Part shown: positions 11,543-20,870 of the stretch, in pieces
Layout of the letters: every line of letters begins with the position of its first letter
How positions within the stretch are numbered: position 1 is the stretch's first letter
Source: Phycisphaerae bacterium RAS1
Lineage (GTDB): Bacteria > Planctomycetota > Phycisphaerae > UBA1845 > Fen-1342
Assembly: GCA_007859745.1 (NCBI GenBank)
Contig: SMLU01000001.1
Location: 2,852,001 to 2,916,000 of the forward strand
Direction of reading: 5' to 3'
DNA length: 64,000 bases
Program-made: the position numbers and the translations under genes
Notes under the pieces: generated by a model
The model's database searches: none
The model's input: only the letters and a program-made list of their open reading frames with translations
What the model was told of the DNA's origin: nothing

Positions 11543-12121
11543 ATGTCCTCGTGGCTTGATACGCTCGACAGCCATCAGCAGGTCGTCGCGGCGCTGCGCG
11601 ACGCCGGACCGGTGCTCGATGCCGTTGTCGGCGTCCTGATCGACGCCTTTCGCGCGGGCCGCCGCGTGTACATCTTCGGCAACGGCGGGAGCGCGGCGGA
11701 CGCCCAGCACATCGCAGCCGAGTTGCTGGGGCGCTTCAAGCAGGATCGCCGGGCTCTGGCGGCCGTCGCGCTCACGACCGACTCGTCGACGCTTACGGCC
11801 GTCGGCAACGACCTGGGATTTGAACAGGTGTTCGCGCGGCAGATTGAAGCGTTAGTGCTGCCTGGCGACGTGGTTTGGGCGCTGAGCACCAGCGGCGAGT
11901 CGCCCAATGTGCTCGCCGCACTGGCTGCCGCGCGCCGCCGGCAGGCGATCACGGTGGGCTTCACCGGCCAAACCGGCGGGAAGATGACGGAGCTATGCCG
12001 CCACATTCTTCGCATCCCGCATGTCGCCAGCGACCGGATACAGGAGGGGCACCTGCTGGCGTATCACTACGTCTGCGAGCGGGTCGAGGCGGCTTTCGTG
12101 TCGCGGGCGGACGGCGCGTAG
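11543..12121 (+). CDS. gmhA: D-sedoheptulose 7-phosphate isomerase (SIS domain)
   Basis: 192 residues, usual for GmhA. It isomerises sedoheptulose 7-phosphate to D-glycero-D-manno-heptose 7-phosphate, the first step of ADP-heptose synthesis for lipopolysaccharide. Motifs: GNGGSAADAQHIAAELLGRF (sugar-phosphate and metal site), ALTTDSSTLTAVGND, and the SIS loop LSTSGESPNVL. The Glu/His near the C-terminus (EGHLLAYHYVCE) fits the zinc ligands. No other heptose genes are nearby. There is no strong Shine-Dalgarno at the ATG; a TAGATA box lies 6 nt upstream. Confidence 0.9.
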   Translation: MSSWLDTLDSHQQVVAALRDAGPVLDAVVGVLIDAFRAGRRVYIFGNGGSAADAQHIAAELLGRFKQDRRALAAVALTTDSSTLTAVGNDLGFEQVFARQIEALVLPGDVVWALSTSGESPNVLAALAAARRRQAITVGFTGQTGGKMTELCRHILRIPHVASDRIQEGHLLAYHYVCERVEAAFVSRADGA

Positions 12122-12157
12122 CGAGCAGGAAAGCTGCGCGCTACGGGCGTTTCGATC

Positions 12158-12216
12158 CGAGCCGCGCGCGTGAGCAAGCGGTTCATTGGACTCCGCTCCC
12201 TCACGGTCGCGGCTCG
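12158..12216. repeat. family A inverted pair
   Basis: GAGCCGCGCGCGTGAGCAAG and the inverted CTCCCTCACGGTCGCGGCTC face each other with a short spacer, giving a hairpin between the convergent gmhA and rRNA-methyltransferase genes. Confidence 0.8.
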
Positions 12217-12236
12217 GAAAGAGCTCTGCAAAGCTT

Positions 12237-13013
12237 CTACAAACTCTCACTGCTCCGCCGCTGCCGCGCCGCCTCCGCCAGCACAATCGCCGCCGCGTGC
12301 GACAAGGGCAACGACCCGGCCGGGCTTTGCATCGGGATCGTCACCAGCAGATCGCAGATGCAGCGCACCGCGCCGCTCAGCCCGCGCTTCTCGCCCCCGA
12401 TCGCCAGCACCGTCGGCGCGGTCAGATCGGCTGCGTGGATCGATCTCCGCGCGGCCGCGACCAGGCCGACCAGTTGAAAGCCGCGGCGTTGCAGCGATTG
12501 CAGCGGGCGCACGCCGTCAATCAGCACCAGGGGCAGCCTCTCGAACGCTCCGGAGGCCGGCCTGGCGACCTCGACCGGATCAAAGTCCCAGAGGTGTTTC
12601 TTGATGAGAAGCGCGTGCGCGCCGAGCGCCTCCGCCGTCCGCAGCGTGAACCCCAGGTTCCGCGCGTCGTCCACGCCCTCCAGCAAGAGCAGCAGCGGCG
12701 ATCCGGCGGAGCGGTCGAGCGAGTCGAGCAGTTCATCGGCGGACATGCGCGGCTTCGGCGAGCAGATCGCGATCACGCCGCCGTGCGTGCCGCCGTGCGC
12801 GAGCGCGTTCAGCTCTTCGGCGGAAGCGGATCGGATTGGAACGCCGCGCTGGCTGGCCAGGTCGACGACGTCCTGCACGCGCTTCGCGTGCATGCCGCTG
12901 CGAATGAGGATGACCTGGAAACGGCGCTGAAAGGCGCGCAGCGCCGCGACGACGGATTGCCGGCCTTCGAGATGCTCCCAGTAGCGGTTCACGTCGGCAG
13001 CGTAGCGTTGCAC
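12237..13013 (-). CDS. SpoU/TrmH-family RNA 2'-O-methyltransferase
   Basis: 258 residues. The N-terminal substrate-binding part (NRYWEHLEGRQSVVAAL) is followed by the SPOUT knot. Motif 1 is DDARNLGFTLRTAEALGA and motif 2 is LAIGGEKRGLS. Motif 3 is IPMQSPAGSLPLSHAAAI. The usual SLNVS of motif 3 reads SLPLS here, so the Asn is missing. It probably 2'-O-methylates rRNA or tRNA using SAM, as RlmB and TrmH do. The start is uncertain: GTG at 13013, with only GAGG 2 nt away, or GTG at 12992. Its stop faces gmhA. Confidence 0.82.
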   Translation of the reverse strand: MQRYAADVNRYWEHLEGRQSVVAALRAFQRRFQVILIRSGMHAKRVQDVVDLASQRGVPIRSASAEELNALAHGGTHGGVIAICSPKPRMSADELLDSLDRSAGSPLLLLLEGVDDARNLGFTLRTAEALGAHALLIKKHLWDFDPVEVARPASGAFERLPLVLIDGVRPLQSLQRRGFQLVGLVAAARRSIHAADLTAPTVLAIGGEKRGLSGAVRCICDLLVTIPMQSPAGSLPLSHAAAIVLAEAARQRRSSESL

Positions 13014-13049
13014 CGCCTCGCGCGCAAGGCGCGCCGCGCAAGTCGCGGG

Positions 13050-13634
13050 TTAGGGCATGCTGCTTGGCTCGCCGTATCGCAGCCGGGCGATGCCGTAGCG
13101 GCGGACGCTTCGGACTCCGTCTCCGAACACGTCAATCATGTACAGTTGCCCGTAGCCGTCCGGGCCGATCCCAAGTCCACCCAGGCGATTGTAGATCGCG
13201 GTGGTGATGCCCACGTTCGGTGCATGTCCACTATTGCCACAGAACAGCACGACCCTGCCGGGGTGATCCTTCAGCATTCTGTCGATCAGCGCCTCGGCGG
13301 CGGCCGCAACGTCGGAATATGTTCTCGGGTCGATCAGAACCGGCTCAATGCCCAGCTTTTCGCAGAGCGGCGCAACCGTTTGGCGATTGCGAAGCAGGTC
13401 CGTGCAGTACACCGCCGAGACGCCGCTGTCGCACAGCGCATCGCGGAGCGCTTCCGCGCGGCGGGCGCCTTCGGGCAAGAGCGGCGGGTCAGCGCCGGGG
13501 TCGCGCTCGGCGTGGCGGATCAGCACGATCGTTGTCTCAGGCGACGCAACTATCGCGGGGAAGGTGACGCAACCTGAAAGCAGCAGCGGGATCAGCGCCA
13601 AGATTGCGGCGCACCGGACGCGCGTATTCCACAC
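13050..13634 (-). CDS. histidine-phosphatase (phosphoglycerate-mutase-like) lipoprotein
   Basis: 194 residues from a GTG at 13634 (GGAG 7 nt upstream). The lipoprotein signal ends LLLSGC. The histidine-phosphatase core follows: LIRHAERDPG, with the nucleophilic His, then LLPEGARRAEAL, SAVYCTDLLRNRQT and VVLFCGNSGHAPNV, with the second His. A phosphatase of the RHG superfamily, anchored outside the inner membrane, is expected; the substrate is unknown. It lies 36 bp upstream of the methyltransferase in the same direction, so the two may be co-transcribed. Confidence 0.85.
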   Translation of the reverse strand: MWNTRVRCAAILALIPLLLSGCVTFPAIVASPETTIVLIRHAERDPGADPPLLPEGARRAEALRDALCDSGVSAVYCTDLLRNRQTVAPLCEKLGIEPVLIDPRTYSDVAAAAEALIDRMLKDHPGRVVLFCGNSGHAPNVGITTAIYNRLGGLGIGPDGYGQLYMIDVFGDGVRSVRRYGIARLRYGEPSSMP

Positions 13635-13740
13635 AGCATGGCTCCGAAGGGCACGGTTCGAACCGCTCGTCGCGAATCCTACCGCGGCGACCCGGCGCGT
13701 GCGGAACGGCGTGCCGAGGGGTCGCCGGCCGCGGGACCTC

Positions 13741-13765
13741 AACCCGCCGCTTGGCGCGGCGGGTT
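13741..13765. repeat. family D palindrome
   Basis: AACCCGCCGC, 5-nt loop, GCGGCGGGTT: a perfect 10-bp stem between divergent genes. Identical palindromes occur at 24.6-24.75 kb and 47.7-47.8 kb. Confidence 0.8.
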
Positions 13766-13807
13766 CGGGCGGATCGGCGCGGCGGCGCGGGACGAGGCGC
13801 GGCGATA

Positions 13808-13813
13808 TATAAT
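13808..13813 (+). promoter_or_regulatory. perfect TATAAT -10 box upstream of the P5C dehydrogenase gene
   Basis: TATAAT in otherwise GC-rich DNA, 45 bp before the gene's ATG. No matching -35 hexamer is seen at the usual spacing. Confidence 0.45.
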
Positions 13814-13857
13814 CCGACCAGTCTGAATTCGCGCCCGATAGCACGAAAGGCCGCACC

Positions 13858-15408
13858 ATGCTGACGCCATATCGCCCCGAACCCTACGTGAATTTCGCCG
13901 AGCCGCAGCCGCGCGAGCAAATTGTCAAGGCACTGGCGCACGTGAAGAGCCAGCTTGGCCATGTCTACCCGCTGCGGATCGGCAAACACAAGATTGAGAC
14001 GCGCGACACAATCAAGTCGATCGCGCCCGGCGCAAAGGACACGGTCGTCGGCCTGGTCGGCAAGGCCAGCGCCGAGCAGGCCAACCAGGCCATCGAGACC
14101 GCCGCCGAAACCTTCAAGACCTGGAGCCGCGTCGATCCCGAAACGCGGGCGCGCATTCTCTTCAAGGCGGCGGCGATCATGCGGCGGCGGGTGTATGAGC
14201 TGTCCGCGTGGATGTGCTACGAGGTCAGCAAGAGCTGGCTCGAAGCCTACGCCGATGTGTGTGAGACGATTGATTTCCTCGATTTCTACGGCCGCGAGAT
14301 GGTGCGCCTCGGCGGGCCGCAGCCGGTGACGCCCTATCCCGGCGAGGACAACGAGGTTCGTTACATTCCGCTGGGGGTCACGGTTGTCATTCCGCCGTGG
14401 AACTTCCCGCTGGCGATCTGCACGGGCATGACGAGTGCGGCGATCGTCGCGGGCAACACGGTGGTGCTCAAGCCGGCCAGCACGTCGCCGGTGATCGCGG
14501 CCAAGATGGCGGAGGTGTTTGAAGAAGCGGGCCTGCCGCCGGGCGTGCTGAACTACGTGCCCGGCTCGGGCGGCACGATCGGCGACCTGATCGTCGAGCA
14601 TCCGAAGACGCGGCTGATCGCGTTCACCGGGTCGCGCGACGTGGGCCTGCGCGTCTTTCAGAAGGCCGCTCAGCAATCGGCGGGGCAGATATGGCTGAAG
14701 CGCACCATTCTGGAAATGGGCGGGAAGGATTGCATCGTCGTCGATGAGACGGCCGATCTTGAGGCCGCGGCCGACGGTGTCGTGGCGGCGGCGTTCGGGT
14801 TCCAGGGACAGAAGTGCTCCGCCTGTTCGCGCTTGATCGCGCATCGCGACGTGTATGAGAAGCTTCTGGAAATGATCGCCTCGCGGACCAATCGGCTGAC
14901 GATCGGCGACACGACGCTTGAAAACAACTTCTACATGGGCGCGGTGATCGACGAGAGCGCCTTCAAGAGCATTAGCGAGTACATCGACATTGGAAAACGC
15001 GAGGGGCGGCAGGTGACCATCGACGCGAAGGCGCCCGGCGGCGGCTATTTCATTCCGCCGACCATCATCGCCGACTGCGACCGCAAGGCGCGTGTGTGTC
15101 AGGAGGAGATATTCGGGCCGGTGCTGAGCGTGATGAAGGCGCGCGACTTCGACGACGCGCTGGACATCGCCAACGGCACCGAGTTCGGCCTGACCGGCGC
15201 GCTCTACTCCAACGACCGCTTCCGCCTCGAGCGGGCGCGGCGCGAGTTTCACGTCGGCAACCTGTATCTCAATCGCAAGTGCACCGGGGCGCTGGTGGAC
15301 GTGCAGCCTTTCGGCGGGTTCAACATGTCCGGCACGGACAGCAAGGCCGGCGGGCGCGATTACCTGCTGCTGTTCATGCAGGGCAAGAGCATCACGGAAA
15401 AGCTGTAG
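13858..15408 (+). CDS. pruA: 1-pyrroline-5-carboxylate (glutamate semialdehyde) dehydrogenase
   Basis: 516 residues, typical of RocA/PruA-type enzymes. It should oxidise L-glutamate gamma-semialdehyde to glutamate with NAD+, the last step of proline degradation. Motifs: PPWNFPLAI near the active site, FTGSRDVG for NAD binding, catalytic Glu286 in ILEMGGKD and nucleophilic Cys320 in GQKCSAC. EEIFGPVL and the C-terminal PFGGFNMSGTDSKAGG also fit. Start ATG at 13858 with GAAAGG 6 nt upstream. No proline dehydrogenase gene is nearby, so this is a stand-alone, monofunctional form. Confidence 0.93.
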   Translation: MLTPYRPEPYVNFAEPQPREQIVKALAHVKSQLGHVYPLRIGKHKIETRDTIKSIAPGAKDTVVGLVGKASAEQANQAIETAAETFKTWSRVDPETRARILFKAAAIMRRRVYELSAWMCYEVSKSWLEAYADVCETIDFLDFYGREMVRLGGPQPVTPYPGEDNEVRYIPLGVTVVIPPWNFPLAICTGMTSAAIVAGNTVVLKPASTSPVIAAKMAEVFEEAGLPPGVLNYVPGSGGTIGDLIVEHPKTRLIAFTGSRDVGLRVFQKAAQQSAGQIWLKRTILEMGGKDCIVVDETADLEAAADGVVAAAFGFQGQKCSACSRLIAHRDVYEKLLEMIASRTNRLTIGDTTLENNFYMGAVIDESAFKSISEYIDIGKREGRQVTIDAKAPGGGYFIPPTIIADCDRKARVCQEEIFGPVLSVMKARDFDDALDIANGTEFGLTGALYSNDRFRLERARREFHVGNLYLNRKCTGALVDVQPFGGFNMSGTDSKAGGRDYLLLFMQGKSITEKL

Positions 15409-15489
15409 GTCCTATCCGGAGACTCCTTCCGATAGCGCGGCGCGGAGAGGCCGTTCCCCCATGCGGTTGTGGCTCCGATTCCTTTCCCG

Positions 15490-17064
15490 CTATCCCAGCA
15501 GCAGCGTCACAAACGGGTTTATGTCCAGCACGTTCGCCGCGCCATCACCATTGATGTCCGCGTTGTCGATGTTGCATTCCGGATACTGCGCCGCGTACGC
15601 CGTCGGGTCGAGCAGCGCCAGCACGAACGGGTTGATATCCAGGACGTTTGCCGTTCCATCGCAGTTCAGGTCGCCCAGCAGGCCCGGCGAGCCCACTGTG
15701 ACGCTCACCAATGCGGTTGAGCCGTTTAGCGACCCGTCGCTGGGCGTGACGCTGCACTCGACGACGCTGCCCGCCGTCTGCCGCGGGATGGCATCCGCTT
15801 GTCCGGCGCTGGTGAGCTGGCGCACGATCTGCCCGTTCACGCGCCACACATACTCGTAGCGGACCAGGTCGTAGTCGGGGTCGTCGAAAATCAGATCCGT
15901 GTCCACACGGCAGAAGATTGCATCGTCGCTGGACGGCTGCGGCGGGTCGAGCGCCACGGAGATCGCCGCCGGCGGCCGATTGAAATCGGGATCGCGCGTC
16001 GGCACGACCTCGATCGGCGCGTTCACCAGCTCCACACCGTTGAAGATGTAGTGAATCCGCCACGTCCCGGCGATGGTCTCCATTCCGCCAAGCTGGAACC
16101 ACGACCAGAGCAGTGCATAGCGCCAGTTCGGATTGTCGTATGGCCAGGTCGGCGTGGCCCACTCGATTGAACCATCCGGCCGTTCGAAGATGTAGCTGAA
16201 CGTGCTGCTCGCGGGAACGTTGGCGACCAGCCCCCAGATGTAGATCGGCTCGCCGAGGGCAATCTGCCGGTCCTGAGGCGGGCGGTGCGGCCAGGGGGGC
16301 GCGACCCACAGGTCTTCGTGTGTGACGCCAAAATCCCACAGATAGGAAGTGAGTACGATCGGCGCCTGGTGCTCCCAGTTCGACGGCGCGGCGTGGCACG
16401 GGCCGGAATAAGGGTCGAACGGCGTCAGGTTGAGATCGGAATCGAGATGCATGTGCGGCCAACTGGTATTGCCGCTGGACGCGACCAGGCCGACCTGCTG
16501 CCCGGCGACGACAGCGTCATCGACGGCGACCGCCACGCTGCCGTTTTTCAAGTGGTAATACCACGAAGTCTGGCCGCCGCCATGATCGATGCCGACCAGG
16601 TTCGAAACCTGCCCCAGGGCCTGCGTATTCATGTCCGGCTCGCCGTCGTGCGACCAGATGACGACGCCGTCCAGCGCGGCGAAAACGGGCACACCGATGA
16701 GCTGCTCGCCGAAGCCGCGGATGGTGATGTCGATGCCGGTGTGGCCGTTGTAGCCGATGCTGGTGCAGTTCCAGTCGAGCACGCCGGCGCCCGGATCGTC
16801 GTCGACGAAGTTCACCTCGAACAGGTCGCGGTGAAGCGTTCCGGCGACGGGAACGAAGGGGTAGCGCTGCAGTCCGCCGCGCGGCGCCGCGAATTCGCCG
16901 AGCAGCTCGGCCATGAGCTGGCGGTCGGCGTGGCGGATGCAGGCATTCGGCGCGAGCGGGGCGGCCTTGCCGGGGCCGCCGATGTGCTGCGCGGGAGCGG
17001 CATGTGCCGCGAGTATCCCGAGAGGCATCGTGATGGGAAGTAACAGGCGTAATTTCGTGTGCAT
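15490..17064 (-). CDS. secreted M23-family metallopeptidase with dockerin-like tail
   Basis: 524 residues from the ATG at 17064, with GGAGG 8 nt upstream. A signal peptide is followed by an M23/LytM-type peptidase domain. Zinc ligands: His108 and Asp112 in GHTGID, and the HMH at 204-206 in SWPHMHLD. An Ig/PKD-like region (about 350-455) comes next, then the dockerin-like tail from about residue 462 (GDLNCDG ... VLDINPFVLALLDP ... VLDINPF). M23 enzymes usually cut peptidoglycan cross-links or glycine-rich peptides, so a cell-wall or predatory role is possible. Confidence 0.88.
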   Translation of the reverse strand: MHTKLRLLLPITMPLGILAAHAAPAQHIGGPGKAAPLAPNACIRHADRQLMAELLGEFAAPRGGLQRYPFVPVAGTLHRDLFEVNFVDDDPGAGVLDWNCTSIGYNGHTGIDITIRGFGEQLIGVPVFAALDGVVIWSHDGEPDMNTQALGQVSNLVGIDHGGGQTSWYYHLKNGSVAVAVDDAVVAGQQVGLVASSGNTSWPHMHLDSDLNLTPFDPYSGPCHAAPSNWEHQAPIVLTSYLWDFGVTHEDLWVAPPWPHRPPQDRQIALGEPIYIWGLVANVPASSTFSYIFERPDGSIEWATPTWPYDNPNWRYALLWSWFQLGGMETIAGTWRIHYIFNGVELVNAPIEVVPTRDPDFNRPPAAISVALDPPQPSSDDAIFCRVDTDLIFDDPDYDLVRYEYVWRVNGQIVRQLTSAGQADAIPRQTAGSVVECSVTPSDGSLNGSTALVSVTVGSPGLLGDLNCDGTANVLDINPFVLALLDPTAYAAQYPECNIDNADINGDGAANVLDINPFVTLLLG

Positions 17065-17201
17065 GATCGCACCCTCCGGGCGTTCAGTGCGTTGCCTCAA
17101 GCTGATTCGGCCGTGCCAATAGGTTAACACACCGGGCTGAAGCCGGACGACTGAATTCTGCGCGACATTCCCTCCTTTTTTCCGGCAGCGGGTCAGCTTG
17201 G

Positions 17202-17266
17202 GGGACCGGCCTCTGGCCGGTCTTTTTCCTTCGTGGCGGGAACGAGACCGGCCAGAGGCCGGTCCC
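17202..17266. repeat. family K inverted pair
   Basis: GGGACCGGCCTCTGGCCGGTC (17202-17222) and its inverted copy (17246-17266) flank a short spacer with TTTTTCC. The left half looks like an intrinsic terminator on the plus strand, but no plus-strand gene ends here. It lies between two divergent genes. Confidence 0.75.
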
Positions 17267-17323
17267 ACAAACGGACACGTGACTCCGTCTCTGCGCTCGC
17301 TACGCTGCCGCGAAACCGGGCGG

Positions 17324-17329
17324 TATTAT
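17324..17329 (+). promoter_or_regulatory. -10-like box TATTAT
   Basis: TATTAT ends 11 nt before the ATG at 17341, which has no Shine-Dalgarno; a very short leader is implied. Confidence 0.35.
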
Positions 17330-17340
17330 CGGCGACGCTC

Positions 17341-19560
17341 ATGCGTGCAATCGCGTCACCCGCGGCAATCAAACGCACACGGCGCCGAGACCCGGCGCGA
17401 TTCACGCTTTTGCTGACGCTCGGGCTGATGTTGCAGGCCGGTTGTCCAGTTCCCGAAACCGCCGTGCAACGTGAGCCCGCGTCTGGATCGTCACCGTCTG
17501 GCGTGGACGGGCCGACGAGACCGGATGCGCCGCGGCCGCCGGACAGGGCGGAGGCTGCCGCGGCACGCCGTGCACTTGACCGCCTGGGCTACCTGCGGCG
17601 TGCGCGCGAGGCGGCGGTCGTTTCGATGGAAAAGTACTGGGACGAGGGGTGCGGCTTCTATTCGTCGCCGGTGCAGGAAAGCAGTCTGACGAACGCGATG
17701 ATGGTGCAGACGTTCAGCATCCTCGCCGGTGCGAACCTGCTGGAGGACGGGTACCGCCGGCGCTGCGCTGATCTGGTGCGAGCGCTGACATACCCGCCGG
17801 TGACGGACGGCGCTGGCGGCGTCAGCCTCTACATGTCCGCACACGCCGAGCCGCACATTTCGGTTTCCGGACCGTATTGCACGGCGCTGGCGTGCGCCTG
17901 GCGGCACGCGGGCGCACTCGGGCTGGATGAGGCCGCGCTGGTGGGGCTGGAGGCCGGGGTGACGGCGCAGGTGGAGTACCTGCGAAACGAGCTGTCCGCC
18001 AACCGCACGGGCGCGAGCCAGACGGCGCTGCGCTGGGGGCCGGAGGCCGCGGCGGCCGCCTACGCGATCACCGGCGACGAGCACTACCGCGTGGCGGCGC
18101 GCGAGTTTCTGGACGAGTTTTTCCACTACTACAGCACGCCTGCGCCCGGACACGCACGGCCGTTCGTCAACGGCGACTGGACGTGGATTTACGATTCGCT
18201 TTCGGAGCGGGCTTCTTCCGGCGTTCGCAGCGAGTACGACTTCACCTACCTCAGCCACTGCGCCGCCGGCGCGTGGTTCTTCCAGTCCATGGGCGGTCGG
18301 TTTTCGGCCGATGAGACGGCCGTCGTCAATGCACTGTTGCGCACCTCACTGGCGCATTGGACGATCGGCGGCTACCCGCAGTGGATCAGCAGCCAGCTCG
18401 ACCAGCGCAGCTTCAGCACCAACTACTGGTCATGGTGTTTCTACAGCCTCGCGGCGATGGCCGCCTGGGAGGGTTGGGACGACGAGCAGCGCGGCGTGTC
18501 TCGCGCGGTGTTCGACAACGCCGGCGGACTGTTCGACCGATGGCTGCTGGCGGACCGCGTGGTGCGGGACGACGGCCGCGTCGCGAATCCGTACGGGGTG
18601 AAGCTGGCGGAAACGCCCAGTTTGAATCGACACGCGGATTTCGCGATCGCCATGTACGCGGCCTATCTTGCGCTGGCCGCGGAGATTGGCGTGGCGGACG
18701 TCGCGCCCGCAGCCGACCCGCGCGTCTGGAACTACGAGTTCGAGACGACCAACCTGTACGCCTCAACCCGGGCCTACGGCTTCGCATCCGGCAACGAGAT
18801 TCTCAAGGCGTTCTACGAGCCGCGCGGCGACATCACGCTGCTTTTTCACGGGAACGGCCGGCTGCTGTCGCCGGCGTATACGGAGTCCGCGTTGCCTCCG
18901 CCGCAATGGTCGCTGTGCGTGACAACGGCGTCCGGCGAGGCCGCGGCGGCGCTGTGCAGCGATCAGCGACGGCCGGATGAGATGTTCGTTCAAGTCGATG
19001 GGCGGCCGGTCGAGGGGCGCCCGTACGATGCGACCCCGTGGCCGGCGGCGTTTCAGCAAGTGTCGAAGTTGTCTCGCTGGTTCACAACGGAGTTCGACGC
19101 GACCGTGACCTTGACGGCGATGCCCGATCACATCGTTCGCAGCGTTGAAATCGTGCCGCACAATGCACCGCGGCTGGATTGCTACACGGTCTTTCCCAGC
19201 CGCGCCGAATGCCGGCGGATTGAAATCCTGCGCGCCGCCGGGAGCGCGTCGCCGCTGCAGCGAGGAGCGCACCTGGCGGTGGGTGACGTTGCCGGCTGGC
19301 ACTTCTCGTTCGGCGGATATGGGTACGCGGTGATTCTGTTGAATCTCGACCCGCCTGCCGCAGCGCTGCGCTACGAGGTGTTTTCCCCGCCGCCGTGGGA
19401 TTGGGACGCCGGCCGCGGCGACTGCGTTCGACTTCAGCTCGCCGGCGGGGAAGAGCGGCGCACGCCGCTGACGCTGCGGCACGCGATCGTGTTTACGGAC
19501 GGCAGCACGGCGGGCGCGCTGGCGGCGGTGGGGCGGTTTGGCTCCACGATGGCGCGGTAA
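17341..19560 (+). CDS. large lipoprotein of unknown function, possible alpha/alpha-barrel
   Basis: 739 residues from the ATG at 17341; an upstream-extended frame reads through a palindrome. A lipoprotein signal ends LMLQAGC, then a Pro/Ala-rich linker. Residues about 90-480 are helix-rich, with aromatic motifs (YWDEGCGFYSSP, NGDWTWIYDSL, TNYWSWCFYSLAAMAAW, LNRHADFAIAMYAAYLAL). This resembles (alpha/alpha)-toroid folds of polysaccharide lyases and glycoside hydrolases. The C-terminal part looks beta-rich. I do not recognise a family; a surface carbohydrate-active role is an inference. Confidence 0.7.
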   Translation: MRAIASPAAIKRTRRRDPARFTLLLTLGLMLQAGCPVPETAVQREPASGSSPSGVDGPTRPDAPRPPDRAEAAAARRALDRLGYLRRAREAAVVSMEKYWDEGCGFYSSPVQESSLTNAMMVQTFSILAGANLLEDGYRRRCADLVRALTYPPVTDGAGGVSLYMSAHAEPHISVSGPYCTALACAWRHAGALGLDEAALVGLEAGVTAQVEYLRNELSANRTGASQTALRWGPEAAAAAYAITGDEHYRVAAREFLDEFFHYYSTPAPGHARPFVNGDWTWIYDSLSERASSGVRSEYDFTYLSHCAAGAWFFQSMGGRFSADETAVVNALLRTSLAHWTIGGYPQWISSQLDQRSFSTNYWSWCFYSLAAMAAWEGWDDEQRGVSRAVFDNAGGLFDRWLLADRVVRDDGRVANPYGVKLAETPSLNRHADFAIAMYAAYLALAAEIGVADVAPAADPRVWNYEFETTNLYASTRAYGFASGNEILKAFYEPRGDITLLFHGNGRLLSPAYTESALPPPQWSLCVTTASGEAAAALCSDQRRPDEMFVQVDGRPVEGRPYDATPWPAAFQQVSKLSRWFTTEFDATVTLTAMPDHIVRSVEIVPHNAPRLDCYTVFPSRAECRRIEILRAAGSASPLQRGAHLAVGDVAGWHFSFGGYGYAVILLNLDPPAAALRYEVFSPPPWDWDAGRGDCVRLQLAGGEERRTPLTLRHAIVFTDGSTAGALAAVGRFGSTMAR

Positions 19561-19576
19561 CGGCCGATCGCCCGCT

Positions 19577-19966
19577 CTATGCTTGCAGCAACTCGACGAT
19601 CATCTGGTTCGGCAGAAACAGGAATGCGACTTCGCGACCGCCGAAGGCGACGGCCGGCTTGCGCGAGATGAGCATCGCGCCGCTTTTTCTCATGGCGTCG
19701 ATCTCGGCCCCCAGGTCGGGGGTCTCGTAGCAGAGGTGCGCCAACCCCTCGCCCTGACGTGAAAGTGCGTTGTGCAGGTGCGAGCCCTGTCCCAGCGGCG
19801 TGATCAGCTCGATGGTCGCGCCGCCGGCGTCGAACAGTTGCACGGTGGCCTGCTGCAGCGGGTCGGCGACGGGCGGGCCGGCGGGCGTCGCGTGAAAGAA
19901 GCGCTCGACAAGCCGGGCGCCTTGCGTCAGGTCGGAGACGAGGATGCCGATGTGGTGAAGCTTCAT
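19577..19966 (-). CDS. VOC-family protein, methylmalonyl-CoA epimerase-like
   Basis: 129 residues, two betaalphabetabetabeta modules. Metal ligands are visible: His in KLHHIGI, Glu in ATIELITP, His in GLAHLCYE and Glu in MIVELLQA. This pattern and length match methylmalonyl-CoA/ethylmalonyl-CoA epimerases and related glyoxalase-fold proteins. It starts 41 bp after fabG in the same direction, so it is probably the last gene of the fatty-acid operon. Conversion of 2-methyl-branched CoA epimers is plausible; the substrate is not proven. Confidence 0.8.
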   Translation of the reverse strand: MKLHHIGILVSDLTQGARLVERFFHATPAGPPVADPLQQATVQLFDAGGATIELITPLGQGSHLHNALSRQGEGLAHLCYETPDLGAEIDAMRKSGAMLISRKPAVAFGGREVAFLFLPNQMIVELLQA

Positions 19967-20007
19967 TCACTCAGCGGGCGAGACGCCCGCACTCCCCGTG
20001 GGGCAGC

Positions 20008-20748
20008 CTACATGTGCAAACCGCCATCGGCCACGATGCACTGCCCGGTGATATAGCTCGCCGCCGGCCCGGACAGGAACGCGACCAGCCCGGCGATCTC
20101 CGCGGGCGTTCCGAAGCGCTGCAGCGGAATGAGCTGCTTGACATTCTGCTTGAGCTGGTCGGGCAGGATGTCGGTCATCTCCGTCTCAATGAATCCCGGC
20201 GCCACGGCGTTGCACGTCACGCCGCGCTTGCCGACTTCCTTCGCGATCGACTTGGTCAGGCCGATCAGACCGGCCTTGGCGGCGGCGTAGTTCGCCTGCC
20301 CGGCGTTGCCCATCACGCCGCTGATGCTGGCGATGTTGATGATCCGCCCGCGGCGGGCGCGGATCATGTGACGCACGGCGGCGCGGCACAGCCAGAAGGC
20401 GGCGGTCAGATTGGTCTGGATCACCTGGTCGAACTGGTCGTCTTCCATGCTCATCAGCAGGCCGTCGCGCGTGATGCCGGCGTTGTTCACCAGGATGTCG
20501 AGCCGGCCGTGTTTCTCGGCTGCTTCGTCGATCAGGCGCGCACACGCCGCCTTGTCAGTCACATCCAACTCGACCGCGATCAGCCGCGACGCCAGCTCCG
20601 GCTCGGCGGCGATCCACTCGCGCGTTCGGGCGACGCCGCGAGCGGCGGCGAGGACCGTGGCGCCCTGTCGCGCGAGTTCGATGCAGATCGCCTGGCCGAT
20701 GCCGCGCGATCCGCCAGTGACGATGGCGACCTGTTCGTTCAGGCTCAT
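20008..20748 (-). CDS. fabG: 3-oxoacyl-ACP reductase
   Basis: 246 residues, standard for FabG. It reduces 3-oxoacyl-ACP with NADPH in fatty-acid elongation. NADP-binding TGGSRGIG lies near the N-terminus, then [14 protein letters not shown], and the catalytic Ser-Tyr-Lys in [21 protein letters not shown]. The end [14 protein letters not shown] is typical. The ATG at 20748 has CAGGAG 6 nt upstream. The gene follows fabD, but a 514-bp gap with an 86-bp tandem array separates them, so it may have its own promoter. Confidence 0.95.
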   Translation of the reverse strand: MSLNEQVAIVTGGSRGIGQAICIELARQGATVLAAARGVARTREWIAAEPELASRLIAVELDVTDKAACARLIDEAAEKHGRLDILVNNAGITRDGLLMSMEDDQFDQVIQTNLTAAFWLCRAAVRHMIRARRGRIINIASISGVMGNAGQANYAAAKAGLIGLTKSIAKEVGKRGVTCNAVAPGFIETEMTDILPDQLKQNVKQLIPLQRFGTPAEIAGLVAFLSGPAASYITGQCIVADGGLHM

Positions 20749-20768
20749 GCACGACTCCTGCCGGGGGG

Positions 20769-20870
20769 GCGTTGGGCCATGCCCGCCCTACGTGGGCCTG
20801 GTGGGCAGTGCCCACCTACGATAGCGGCGAACGCCGGCGGATTGTAGGGTGGATTGCCCACCATTCGCCG
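20769..20870. repeat. family H palindromes (GGGCA-TGCCC type)
   Basis: Three short palindromes carrying GTGGGCAGTGCCCAC, GGGCCATGCCCGCCC and a TAGGGTGGATTGCCCACC form lie before the 86-bp array. A related copy is at 34028-34072. The motif GTAGGGTGGGC...GCCCACC is a common intergenic type. Confidence 0.6.

Noticed and set aside
17202-17230. Intrinsic terminator on the plus strand
   Set aside because: It has a hairpin plus T-run, but no plus-strand gene ends nearby; it is half of repeat family K.
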